From Pseudomonadota bacterium (GTDB lineage Bacteria > Pseudomonadota > Gammaproteobacteria > Burkholderiales > Burkholderiaceae_B), in assembly GCA_023440825.1 (NCBI GenBank), contig JAEXRL010000030.1:301651-365650 (forward strand): DNA of 64,000 nucleotides, read 5' to 3'. Positions 1 through 7,683 of this stretch are shown piece after piece. Position 1 is the stretch's first letter; each line of letters begins with the position of its first letter. The notes beneath the pieces were generated by a model, which saw only the letters and a program-made list of their open reading frames with translations, was not told the origin of the DNA and made no database searches. The position numbers were made by a program, and so were the translations under genes.

Positions 1-603
1 CTGGGGGGCTTGTCCGTAGGGCGAGCGTACACCATGAAAGCGCAAGCGGTCTGCGCCGCCCCACACTAGCACATCGCCATGGTGCAGCACATAGCGTTGC
101 ACAGGGTCATGACGCTGCTTGCCACCCCACAAAAATACACAGCTCATCCCTAAGGATACCGACACTATTGGGGCTAAAAAGCTGCGCTCATTTTTATCTT
201 GGTGCAGACTCATTCGTGCCTGATCCTGATATTCATTGATTAAACAGACGTCTGGGTTAAAAAGCGCAAAGCCGCACAAGTCAGCAGCCGTTCGGGCTAA
301 CTGTAGCCAGGCAGCAGGTAGGGGCGGCCAAGGGGCGTGGCTTAATGGGTCGGTCTTGCTATAGCGATAACCTCGGGCATCGGATACCCAGCCCGCTAGG
401 CCGCAGTTGCTTTGAGCAGCGGATAGGCTCAGGCCACCGGGGGTTTGAAAGTGACGTAGTGGCGCGCGCTCGAGTATGTGCTGTAGCTCCGTCAAGATGC
501 TTTCAGTCCAGGGCACAGCAAAGCCGGGCAAGGCAAATAGCTGGCCTTGTAGGCAAATTGCGCTAGGGTGTGCCGGGGGGGTAAATAAATCCAGGGTGCT
601 CAT
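1..603 (-). CDS. alkB: Alpha-ketoglutarate-dependent DNA repair dioxygenase AlkB (3' part cut off by window edge)
   Basis: Oxidative demethylase that removes 1-methyladenine and 3-methylcytosine lesions from DNA using Fe(II) and 2-oxoglutarate. Reading the minus strand from the ATG at 603 gives 201 open codons to the window edge. The order of motifs follows E. coli AlkB: TPGGLSLS near residue 54, SNCGLAGW near 65, a PWPPLP segment near 91, LINEY near 121, then the iron-binding HQD (His134, Asp136), the APIVSVSLG strand and GDVLVWGG followed by the distal iron ligand His190. The C-terminal 2-oxoglutarate-binding arginines lie outside the window, so the gene is incomplete only because of the cut. 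It is transcribed away from the GST gene on its right. The family call is firm; whether it belongs to an adaptive-response operon cannot be seen. Confidence 0.9.
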   Translation of the reverse strand, partial: MSTLDLFTPPAHPSAICLQGQLFALPGFAVPWTESILTELQHILERAPLRHFQTPGGLSLSAAQSNCGLAGWVSDARGYRYSKTDPLSHAPWPPLPAAWLQLARTAADLCGFALFNPDVCLINEYQDQARMSLHQDKNERSFLAPIVSVSLGMSCVFLWGGKQRHDPVQRYVLHHGDVLVWGGADRLRFHGVRSPYGQAPQ

Positions 604-678
604 GGCTTTTTATTAGGACGCGGCCGTAGCGGTTTGTTTTTCGTGACGAAAAGCTAGGGCACAGGCCGCGTGAACACC

Positions 679-1383
679 TTATAGGCGAGCGGGGATTTCT
701 AAGCCACGTTGCACTGCAGGTCGAGCGAGAAAACGTTCTAAGCTTGCCAACACTGCCGGGAACTGCGCTAGTCCCACTAAGTCAGAGGCTTCATAAAAGT
801 CGCGCAGCGTACGAACCCAGGGAAAGATAGCGATATCAGCGATAGTATATTCCTCGCCCATCATCCAGCTTTTCCCTTGCAGGTGACGTTCTAGAACGCC
901 CAGCAAACGCTTGGCCTCGTTGACGTAACGCTCTTTGGGGCGCGGGTCTTCGATTTCTTTGCCGGCAAACTTATGAAAAAAGCCCAGTTGCCCAAACATG
1001 GGGCCTAGCCCTCCCATCTGAAACATTAGCCACTGCAGCGTAGCGTATCGCTCTTGCGGGTTGGTAGGCAGTAAGCGCCCTGTTTTCTCTGCCAAATAAA
1101 TCAAAATAGCGCCGGATTCGAATAAGGGCAAAGGCTGTTCGCCCGGGCCATTCGGGTCCAGAATAGCCGGAATTTTATTATTGCTGCTCAAGGAAATAAA
1201 TTCCGGGCTAAGTTGATCCTGAGTGCTGAAGCTGACGGTATGGGGCTCATAATCCAGGCCCACTTCTTCCAGCATGATGGACACTTTTACGCCATTCGGT
1301 GTGGGTAAGGAATACAGCTGTAATACGTCTGGACGGGTAGCCGGCCATTTACGAGTAATGGGAAAGTCGTTCAGGGTAGACAT
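679..1383 (-). CDS. Glutathione S-transferase family protein, YfcG/YghU-like (nu class)
   Basis: 234 residues with an N-terminal thioredoxin-like half (about residues 20-105) and a helical C-terminal half. The PTPNGVK motif near residue 27, NNKIPAI near 68 and ESGAILIYLAEKTG near 90 are typical of YfcG/YghU proteins, which act as glutathione-dependent disulfide-bond reductases and peroxidases rather than classic detoxifying transferases. The family uses a Thr/Asn pair in the TPNG motif instead of a catalytic Cys or Tyr, and that motif is present. The start at 1383 is supported by an AGGA ribosome binding site about eight bases upstream. It follows alkB on the same strand after a 75-bp gap with no strong terminator, so the two could be co-transcribed. 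Substrate unknown; cytoplasmic by lack of a signal peptide. Confidence 0.85.
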   Translation of the reverse strand: MSTLNDFPITRKWPATRPDVLQLYSLPTPNGVKVSIMLEEVGLDYEPHTVSFSTQDQLSPEFISLSSNNKIPAILDPNGPGEQPLPLFESGAILIYLAEKTGRLLPTNPQERYATLQWLMFQMGGLGPMFGQLGFFHKFAGKEIEDPRPKERYVNEAKRLLGVLERHLQGKSWMMGEEYTIADIAIFPWVRTLRDFYEASDLVGLAQFPAVLASLERFLARPAVQRGLEIPARL

Positions 1384-1480
1384 GAATCATTCCTTCAATT
1401 CTAGAGTGAAACAAGACAGAGGTATTCTCGCATAGCCGATTAAGGATGTCTTGTTTAGGCCACAGCTAAGCCTCGTTGAT

Positions 1481-1828
1481 TCAACGCTGTAAAAAGGGGG
1501 GCGGCACAGGCTCGGCCGCAGGCCGTTGTGGACGTACTGAGTGACCTAAGGCATTACCCATGCGATTACTTAATGTGGCTGGAGTAGGCATACCCAATTG
1601 ATGCGGCGCGTTTTGCACCACACTTTCTGAGTTCGCCGCTTTAGGCCGGTGCGCTTCTTGGCGCATTTTCTCTTGCAGTTTTTCCTGTAAGCATGCCATT
1701 GATACAGAGCGTTGGCCGTCCACTTCGACATCAATACAGCTAGACGCTGCTAGCGGAGCCTGAGACCACGCAGGCGTGCCATTTACGCTAATCCCTAAAG
1801 CAATTAATAAGACGGGTACGTGTTTCAT
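1481..1828 (-). CDS. Small secreted hypothetical protein
   Basis: 115 residues that I do not recognise. The first roughly 22 residues form a signal-peptide-like stretch (MKHVPVLLIALGISV followed by PAWSQA). The mature part begins with a short region containing two cysteines (SSCIDVEVDGQRSVSMACL), which could form one disulfide, followed by a Gln/Glu/Lys-rich helix and a Pro-rich, probably disordered tail ending in PPPFLQR. A hydrophobic start plus Cys pair plus low-complexity tail fits a small periplasmic protein. An AGGA sequence lies about 11 bases upstream of the ATG. It sits alone between the GST gene and the fusion gene that starts on the other strand at 2099. No function is proposed. 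Confidence 0.6.
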   Translation of the reverse strand: MKHVPVLLIALGISVNGTPAWSQAPLAASSCIDVEVDGQRSVSMACLQEKLQEKMRQEAHRPKAANSESVVQNAPHQLGMPTPATLSNRMGNALGHSVRPQRPAAEPVPPPFLQR

Positions 1829-2098
1829 GCTGAGTAAATCCTGTGTGTTGAATTTTTCACAGTCGATGTTCGGGAACTTTATTAACAGTATTGAAAAACT
1901 ATTCCAATAGCATGATTGGATATTTTGCTGTTTTTTAGCAAGCTGGTTTCAAACTGCTGTGTCATTTCGGGCGCTATCTTCCTTTTTATAGCTTAAGTGC
2001 TAGGCATGAAAATTACTGAAAAATAAAGACAGCAGTATGAAAATTGAAACGAATGTGGTGGATAGGACCCAACGCATCCTTGGTTTTGGGATTAATAC

Positions 2099-2701
2099 AT
2101 GAGTAATTTAGTAAAACGTGTCTCCATGCAAGAGCTTGATACACGCTTGTCAAAAATAGTCGATGAGGCACGCGAGCGCCCAGTGGCTGTCACCCGGTAT
2201 AACGCTCCGTGGGTCTGGATAGTGGCTCACAATGTTTGGGTTGATATTGAAAAATTAAAAAATGTCGTCCCTGAAGACCATCCCTTGGCGGAGGTTAGAC
2301 GCATTACCGACAATATTATTCAGCAGTACAACCGCTTGTTTGAAGACCCGGATGCTAGCCAAGATAGCTACATGAACGGCGAGAGCATGTTTCGCTGTTT
2401 ATTGCTGCAAAGCTTATTTCCCATGAGCAACGAAGAGCGTGTGTTCGAAGAGCTGCGCTTTAATTTGTTGTATCGCTGGTTTATTGGCATTGAAACCTTT
2501 CGCGAACCGCTAGATTCCAGACCGCGATTTATTAGTCGACTAAGCAATATAAAAAAAGACCCTATGGTAATTGGTCTATTACTACGTTGTCTTGATGAAA
2601 TTAGAAAAAATGACGCAATTAATAAATCTTTCTCTATTGATAGTAAGAAATTACAAGAATGGCAGGAATGCTTACTAGAAAATGACGAATTTAAAAAATA
2701 G
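2099..2701 (+). CDS. Phd/YefM antitoxin-like domain fused to IS5-type transposase N-terminal domain (DUF772)
   Basis: 200 residues in two parts. Residues about 8-50 (SMQELDTRLSKIVDEARER, then PVAVTRYNAPWVWIVAHNVW) match the pattern of Phd/YefM antitoxin N-termini: a short helix, LSKIVDEA, a PVAVTR strand and a second strand ending in a hydrophobic residue. Residues about 58-165 match the InsH N-terminal domain of IS5 transposases (DHPLAEVRRI, FRCLLLQSLFPMSNEERVFE, LRFNLLYRWFIGI). The DDE catalytic domain is absent: the protein stops after a Lys/Asn-rich tail whose codons are much more A+T-rich than the neighbours. No toxin gene follows and no terminal inverted repeats flank it. It may be a domesticated transposase fragment turned regulator, or an antitoxin-like DNA-binding protein. 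The domain calls are fairly sure; the function is not. Confidence 0.7.
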   Translation: MSNLVKRVSMQELDTRLSKIVDEARERPVAVTRYNAPWVWIVAHNVWVDIEKLKNVVPEDHPLAEVRRITDNIIQQYNRLFEDPDASQDSYMNGESMFRCLLLQSLFPMSNEERVFEELRFNLLYRWFIGIETFREPLDSRPRFISRLSNIKKDPMVIGLLLRCLDEIRKNDAINKSFSIDSKKLQEWQECLLENDEFKK

Positions 2702-2750
2702 ATCATTTTTTGTCAGGAATTTATTGGTTTAGATTTAAAGGTTTTTCCAA

Positions 2751-2772
2751 AAAAAAGCTCATGAGCTTTTTT
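2751..2772. terminator. Palindromic A/T-flanked hairpin, probable terminator
   Basis: A perfect 22-bp palindrome with AGCT arms extended by six A and six T around a central CATG, 50 bp after the stop of the antitoxin-transposase fusion gene. The T run gives an intrinsic-terminator shape on either strand, but the GC part of the stem is short. It separates that gene from the TpsB cluster. Confidence 0.55.
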
Positions 2773-2887
2773 AATAATCCGGACGTATTCAATCTCTACC
2801 ATAGCAGTTTGTTTAGATCTGTTTGATCTGCTTTCATTTTTCTTGGCTTAACACCAAGACTGTTTCAGCTATCCTGCGAGCCCTTTC

Positions 2888-4507
2888 ATGCAGCCATTAA
2901 ACTGTACTAACCATTATTTCATGCCGCGCCCCAGGTCGCACGTCTTACCTGGTCTACGGGTAATAGTGGCCGGAGTGCTGCTTGCTTGCGCGGCTTACTC
3001 TGCGAACTCGCTGGCTCAGCAAACGGTGACCATTAACGAGTACATCGTACGTGGTAACTCTGTGCTGGATCTGCGGGATATCGAAAAAGCGGTGTACCCC
3101 TACCTAGGTGAAGGGCGCACCATGCAAAACATCGAACAGGCCCGTGATGCACTTCAGCAAGCCTATCAGGAAGCGGGGTACCAGTCTGTCTACGTTGATC
3201 TACCCGAGCAGCAAGTAGAGCAGGGTATTGTGATTTTACAGGTCACAGAAGCTCGTGTAGGTCGATTACGCGTGCAGGGGGCCCAGTACCATTCCCCATT
3301 AGCGATTCGTGATGCGGTGCCCACCTTACGTGAAGGTACCGTGCCTGATTTCGAGCTGGCCCAAAGCCAGCTGGCCGACTTAAACCGAGGCTCTCGTCAG
3401 GTAATGCCTCTGGTGCGTGAGGGCAGTCAGCCCGGCACCCTTGATGTGGATTTACGCGTCGAAGACAAAATGCCGTGGAACGGTTCTGTGGCGCTAAATA
3501 ACGACTACAGTGCTGATACCTCCAAGCTGCGAGCCATTACATCGTTAGGGCACGATAACTTGTGGCAAAAGGGCCATTCGGCTTCGCTCACGTACTTCAC
3601 CGCACCCGAGCGTAAGGGCGATGCCAGTGTCGTATCAGGCTCTTACACACTGCCTGCCGCTAAAAACTGGGATTTACAGCTTTCGGGTTACCACTCCAAC
3701 AGCGATATCGCCACTATAGGTGGTACGAATGTGCTGGGTAAAGGGCACTCTTTTGGTGCACGTTTTAGCTATACCCCAGAATTTCAGGCTCCCTGGTATC
3801 ACACATTTTCTGCTGGCCTGGATTACAAGCGATTTCGCGAAGAACTACGCTTTGGCGATAGCAGCGACGAGGTTCCCTTGCGTTATTTGCCGCTTAGCTT
3901 AGGCTACAGCGGCTACCGTTACGCAGAAAATATGCAAAGTTCCTTGTCTCTGGATCTCGTCGCCAGTCCGCGCAGCTTGTTTGGGCTTGGTAGTAACGAT
4001 GAGGACTTCGACTACAAGCGCTATCGCGCTGACCCCAGCTTTGCCTTATTGAAACTGAGCCTGAGTCACACTCAAAACTTGCCCTCTGATTGGCAAATGT
4101 ACATGCGTCTTGGCGGTCAGCTTGCAACAGGGCCACTGGTTTCCAACGAACAGTTTTCAGCCGGGGGCAGTGGCACGGTTCGTGGCTATCTGGCTGCCGA
4201 GCGTGCTGGTGACGAAGGCTACAGTTCCTCTGTCGAATTGCGCACGCCTTCCTTAGCAAAGTGGCTTGGGCCTCATGTCAACGAGTGGCGATTCTACGCT
4301 TTCGCTGATGCTGCCCGCTTACGTCTTATCGATCCTTTGCCTGAACAAAAATACGATTTCTCCTTGGCGAGCGTGGGATTAGGTACTCGCCTGCAAGTCC
4401 TTAACTGGCTATCGGCCAATCTAGATTGGGCGTACCCACTGAACGATGGCGCTAATACCGAGCGCCATAAGCCACGGCTGCATTTTAGTGTCCGTGCCAG
4501 CTTCTAA
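2888..4507 (+). CDS. ShlB/FhaC/HecB-family outer-membrane transporter (TpsB of a two-partner secretion type system)
   Basis: 539 residues. A signal peptide (hydrophobic stretch LRVIVAGVLLACAAY ending at NSLA before QQ) leads into a POTRA region. The first POTRA begins VTINEYIVRGNSVLDLRDI and the second is around residues 115-195 (GRLRVQGAQYHSPLAIRDAV). After it comes the FhaC-type 16-strand barrel, starting near WNGSVALNNDYSADTSKLRA. A conserved VRGYLAAERAGDEGYSSSVE segment late in the barrel matches the loop-6 region of TpsB/Omp85 proteins. The C-terminus ends in Phe, as outer-membrane barrels do. Family members export large beta-helical TpsA adhesins or hemolysins across the outer membrane. 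No TpsA partner is next to it. The start is uncertain: the ATG at 2921 is an alternative that gives a shorter signal peptide, and neither start has a strong ribosome binding site. It heads the nine-gene cluster to 12200. Confidence 0.85.
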   Translation: MQPLNCTNHYFMPRPRSHVLPGLRVIVAGVLLACAAYSANSLAQQTVTINEYIVRGNSVLDLRDIEKAVYPYLGEGRTMQNIEQARDALQQAYQEAGYQSVYVDLPEQQVEQGIVILQVTEARVGRLRVQGAQYHSPLAIRDAVPTLREGTVPDFELAQSQLADLNRGSRQVMPLVREGSQPGTLDVDLRVEDKMPWNGSVALNNDYSADTSKLRAITSLGHDNLWQKGHSASLTYFTAPERKGDASVVSGSYTLPAAKNWDLQLSGYHSNSDIATIGGTNVLGKGHSFGARFSYTPEFQAPWYHTFSAGLDYKRFREELRFGDSSDEVPLRYLPLSLGYSGYRYAENMQSSLSLDLVASPRSLFGLGSNDEDFDYKRYRADPSFALLKLSLSHTQNLPSDWQMYMRLGGQLATGPLVSNEQFSAGGSGTVRGYLAAERAGDEGYSSSVELRTPSLAKWLGPHVNEWRFYAFADAARLRLIDPLPEQKYDFSLASVGLGTRLQVLNWLSANLDWAYPLNDGANTERHKPRLHFSVRASF

Positions 4508-4545
4508 ATTCATTGTCTTAATACCGTATTCGGAGCTTTCGACTC

Positions 4546-6453
4546 ATGCAACGCTACATCATGCTCATGCTGGTTTTTTTTGCCAGCCTATTGCCGGCGG
4601 CCGCACAGGCCTGGTGGCAGCCCGACTGGAATTATCGTAAGCCGATTACTATCGATGCTTCCTCTGAAGGGGCGAATCTGTCCACCGGCCTTGGCCGTAC
4701 CCCGGTACTAATACGTTTACACACCGGTAACTTCGTGTTTGATGGTGTGAACGAAAACGGTTCTGATCTGCGCTTCGTCCTTGAGGACGATAAAACAGTG
4801 TTGAACCACCAGATAGAAATGTTTAACCCCTTATTGGGCATTGCCATGGTTTGGGTTGACCTGCCCGAAGTGGCCGCAGGTCAGCAACAAACCATCTGGA
4901 TGTACTACGGTAACGAGGCAGCACCACAGGCTTCAAATGGTCAAATCACCTTTGATCCTAACTACACCTTGGTCTACCACTTTAATGGTGCTGCCGACGC
5001 GCCACCACGCGACAGCACGGCATATGCCAATCACGCCCAAACACTGCCGTCTTCTTATATCGATGGTGTTATTGGCCGCAGTGTGCAGTTTGCCGGCGAT
5101 GCAGCCTTAATGCTACCTGCTAGCCCCTCTTTAGATACGCCAGCAGGTGCTCCTTTTACGTTCAGTGCCTGGTTACGTCCCGATCAGTTGGTGGGTGAGC
5201 AATTGGTGTATGCCCGTCGTGACGGTACAGCATCGTTCTTGCTGGGCTTGAATCAGGGTGTGCCTTTTGTGGAAGTGAGCGGTCAACGTGCGCAAGGCTC
5301 ACAAGCGTTATCACCTTCTACTTGGGTGCATTTTGCCGCGAGTTCCGATGGTAATCAGGTTCAGTTGCTGATTAATGGTAGCCCCGTTGCCAGTTTGGCA
5401 GGTGGCTTGCCCGCGCTCAGTGGCGTAACGGCAATTGGTGGTGATACGGCACGCAGCCCGGCACCGGTGGCCGCCACGACTGAGGGCGATACCGACGAGA
5501 CAGCAAGCGCCGCGCCCGTTGTGCGTAGCTTCGCAAATTATGTGGGGGCGCTAGACGAACTACGTTTGTCTAAAGTGGCACGTGCTGCACCTGCCTTGCA
5601 TATTGATGCTTTGTCGCAGGGTTCTGAGTCTCGCTTGGTGGTGTATGGCGAAGACGAACAGCAGTCTGGATTCGGCTTTGGAGCTTTGGGGTACCTACTC
5701 AGCGCCGTCCCTCTGGATGCCTGGATTGTCTTGGCCGTGTTGGCAGCTATGCTGGTGCACTCCTGGATCATCATGCTAGAAAAAAGTCGCACAGCAGCTC
5801 GTCTGGAAAAAGGAAACGCTGTGTTTCGTGAGCGTTTTGCTCAACTGGGTACGCAGCTTGAGGCCTTGGCCGATGCCAAACCGGACGAAACTACCCAGAA
5901 AGCTCTGGACTCCGCCCCATTGTGGAAGCTGTACACCACAGCCATACGCGAAGTGCGCAAGCGTCAAACCGAAACCGGTAGCACAGCCTTAAGTCCGGCT
6001 GCTATTGAGTCTATTCGTGCCTCCATGGATAGCGTGCGTACCTACGAGCAGCAGTCCTTGTCTTCTCGCATGGGTGCTCTGTCTAACGCCATTGCTGGAG
6101 GCCCTTATATTGGTCTGCTGGGTACCGTCTTGGGAATTATGGTCGTGTTCCTAGGAACGGCTATGGCTGGAGACGTCAATATTAATGCGATTGCCCCGGG
6201 TATGGCAGCAGCTCTGTTAGCGACGGCGGCAGGTTTGTTCGTGGCTATTCCTGCCTTGTTTGGATACAACCGCATTTCGGGACGCAACAAGGTAATTAGT
6301 GCAGAAATGCGCGTCTTTACCGAAGAGTTTTCCACACGCTTGGCCGAAAGCTACGGGGTGGGGAGCGTAGAGCGTACGAAAAAAACCGCCAAGGAAAGTG
6401 CGCCGTTAGCCACAGCTGCTAGCGTGCAAGCGGCCGCCCCGGAAACCCATTAA
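4546..6453 (+). CDS. DUF2341/LamG-like lectin domain fused to MotA/TolQ/ExbB proton channel
   Basis: 635 residues combining a secreted sensor-like half and an inner-membrane channel half. After a signal peptide (cleavage near AQA, residue 22), residues about 23-145 form a DUF2341 domain (WWQPDWNYRKPITI). Residues about 150-345 form a concanavalin A/LamG-like fold (YHFNGAADAPPRDSTAYANH, FTFSAWLRPDQ, NYVGALDELRLSKVAR). A transmembrane helix at about 391-411 is followed by a cytoplasmic helical segment, then two further helices at about 521-541 and 553-573 with the ExbB/TolQ pattern (YIGLLGTVLGIMVVFLG and a Thr-containing LLATAAGLFVAIPA helix). So the lectin-like part is periplasmic and the proton channel sits in the inner membrane with ExbD. 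GGAG lies about ten bases before the ATG. It lies 38 bp after tpsB and 13 bp before exbD. The carbohydrate-binding idea is inferred from fold only. Confidence 0.85.
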   Translation: MQRYIMLMLVFFASLLPAAAQAWWQPDWNYRKPITIDASSEGANLSTGLGRTPVLIRLHTGNFVFDGVNENGSDLRFVLEDDKTVLNHQIEMFNPLLGIAMVWVDLPEVAAGQQQTIWMYYGNEAAPQASNGQITFDPNYTLVYHFNGAADAPPRDSTAYANHAQTLPSSYIDGVIGRSVQFAGDAALMLPASPSLDTPAGAPFTFSAWLRPDQLVGEQLVYARRDGTASFLLGLNQGVPFVEVSGQRAQGSQALSPSTWVHFAASSDGNQVQLLINGSPVASLAGGLPALSGVTAIGGDTARSPAPVAATTEGDTDETASAAPVVRSFANYVGALDELRLSKVARAAPALHIDALSQGSESRLVVYGEDEQQSGFGFGALGYLLSAVPLDAWIVLAVLAAMLVHSWIIMLEKSRTAARLEKGNAVFRERFAQLGTQLEALADAKPDETTQKALDSAPLWKLYTTAIREVRKRQTETGSTALSPAAIESIRASMDSVRTYEQQSLSSRMGALSNAIAGGPYIGLLGTVLGIMVVFLGTAMAGDVNINAIAPGMAAALLATAAGLFVAIPALFGYNRISGRNKVISAEMRVFTEEFSTRLAESYGVGSVERTKKTAKESAPLATAASVQAAAPETH

Positions 6454-6466
6454 TAAGGAGCTAAAC

Positions 6467-6880
6467 ATGGCACGTTCCATGGTCGAAGAAGACGAGGATG
6501 AGGTAGTAGACGGCATCAATATTACGCCGCTGGTTGATGTGCTGATGGTTGTGCTGGTCATGTTTATCTTGACAGCTACCGCGCAGGTAGCGGGTATACA
6601 GGTGAATTTACCTAAGGCCAGCTCTACTGTCTCGCTCTCTGTTTCGCAAACAAAAGCTATTTCAGTCAATGAGGCCGGGCAGGTGTTCTTGGATGCTTAC
6701 CCGGTGACCTTACCCGAGTTGGAAGAGCGCTTGCGTACCGAAAAAGCCCTGAATCCTGATTTTCCGGTAATCGTGCGTGGCGATGCAGAGGTGCAGTATC
6801 ACCGTGTTGTGGAAGTACTGGATTTATTGCGTCGCCTGGAGCTATCCCAAGTCGGGTTAGTTACCGGTAAACCAACCTGA
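6467..6880 (+). CDS. exbD: Biopolymer transporter ExbD/TolR family
   Basis: 137 residues, the usual ExbD size. One N-terminal transmembrane helix (about residues 22-42) carries the family motif INITPLVDVLM, in which Asp24 corresponds to the proton-path aspartate of ExbD. The rest is a periplasmic ExbD/TolR domain ending in VDLLRRLELSQVGLVT-like sequence. Together with the upstream ExbB-like channel it should form a proton-driven motor in the inner membrane that energises the TonB protein encoded next. A clear AAGGAG stands seven bases before the ATG. Spacings of 13 bp to the upstream gene and 19 bp to the downstream gene point to one operon. Confidence 0.92.
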   Translation: MARSMVEEDEDEVVDGINITPLVDVLMVVLVMFILTATAQVAGIQVNLPKASSTVSLSVSQTKAISVNEAGQVFLDAYPVTLPELEERLRTEKALNPDFPVIVRGDAEVQYHRVVEVLDLLRRLELSQVGLVTGKPT

Positions 6881-6899
6881 TCATTTGAAGCTGTAAATC

Positions 6900-7643
6900 A
6901 TGTCGTCAAACACTCCTGATCCTTTCAAGAGCACCAAAGAGTCCGAGGCCGCTAAGAAGAAGGGCCTTGGCAAGAATGCGACTATTGCCCTGATCGTAGT
7001 CGTTGTTGTGGTGCTGGGCTATTTCGTATGGCAGTGGGCGAACAGTATGGCGGGTATCAAGCGTGAGGCGCCCATGATTAACGCCATTATTCCCTTACCG
7101 CCACCACCACCTCCTCCCCCGGAACCCGAGACGCCTCCAGAGCCTGAGGAGCCTCAGGAGGAGGAGCTGATAGAACCTGAACTTGATCCCGACCCTACGC
7201 CCTTGGATGAGCCTACGCCAGTTGAGGATGATACGCCGCCCACACCTAGTGATAACACCTCCGAGGCCATGCAAATGGACTCTGACGCACAGGCAGGCAG
7301 CGATGCATTCAATATTGCTGCAGGGTCGGGTCGGGGTATGGCGGGTTCGGGTGGCGGTCGGGTGGGCAATGCAACCTATAGCCAGTATTTGGGTTATGCC
7401 CTACAGAAAATTCTTCGTGATGATGAGCGCACTCGAATGTTGGTGTACAGAATGCGCATCAATTTATGGCTAAGTGATAGCGGTGATATTTCTCGTGTCG
7501 AGCTGATCAACTCAAGTGGCGATACCGATGTAGATCAAGCGGTGGTAGCTGCCTTACGAGAAGTCAGACGCCTGGACGAGCGACCACCACCATCGTTGGA
7601 TATGCCCGTACGTATAGCCTTGAATAGCCGCCGTCCCTCTTAA
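6900..7643 (+). CDS. TonB-family energy transducer
   Basis: 247 residues with TonB architecture: short cytoplasmic N-terminus, one transmembrane helix at about residues 27-47, a Pro-rich spacer (about 66-117, with a run of eight prolines followed by Glu-Pro repeats), a Gly/Ser-rich stretch near 142-153, and a C-terminal TonB domain (about 158-245) that includes LWLSDSGDISRVELINSSGD and a predicted helix with VDQAVVAALREVRRL. It should bridge the inner-membrane ExbB/ExbD motor to an outer-membrane partner. No TonB-dependent receptor lies in the window; the outer-membrane proteins encoded beside it are a TpsB transporter and a porin, which makes its target unusual. It is not the general TonB by context. 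Sits between exbD and the porin gene. Confidence 0.88.
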   Translation: MSSNTPDPFKSTKESEAAKKKGLGKNATIALIVVVVVVLGYFVWQWANSMAGIKREAPMINAIIPLPPPPPPPPEPETPPEPEEPQEEELIEPELDPDPTPLDEPTPVEDDTPPTPSDNTSEAMQMDSDAQAGSDAFNIAAGSGRGMAGSGGGRVGNATYSQYLGYALQKILRDDERTRMLVYRMRINLWLSDSGDISRVELINSSGDTDVDQAVVAALREVRRLDERPPPSLDMPVRIALNSRRPS

Positions 7644-7683
7644 TTTAACAAGTTTACTCTGCTTAAACCTGGAGTTCCGTACA

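Noticed and set aside
1829..2098. Regulatory RNA or small gene between the secreted protein and the fusion gene
   Set aside because: The 270-bp gap is A/T-rich and probably holds divergent promoters, but no convincing hairpin, repeat or coding frame was seen.
2099..2701. A complete IS5 insertion sequence
   Set aside because: Only the N-terminal transposase domain is present and no terminal inverted repeats or target duplication could be seen, so I did not call a mobile element.
7154..7369. Open frame antisense to the Pro-rich part of tonB, rich in Ser and Gly
   Set aside because: Its low-complexity sequence is the mirror of Pro/Glu codons of TonB; no start signal or family match.
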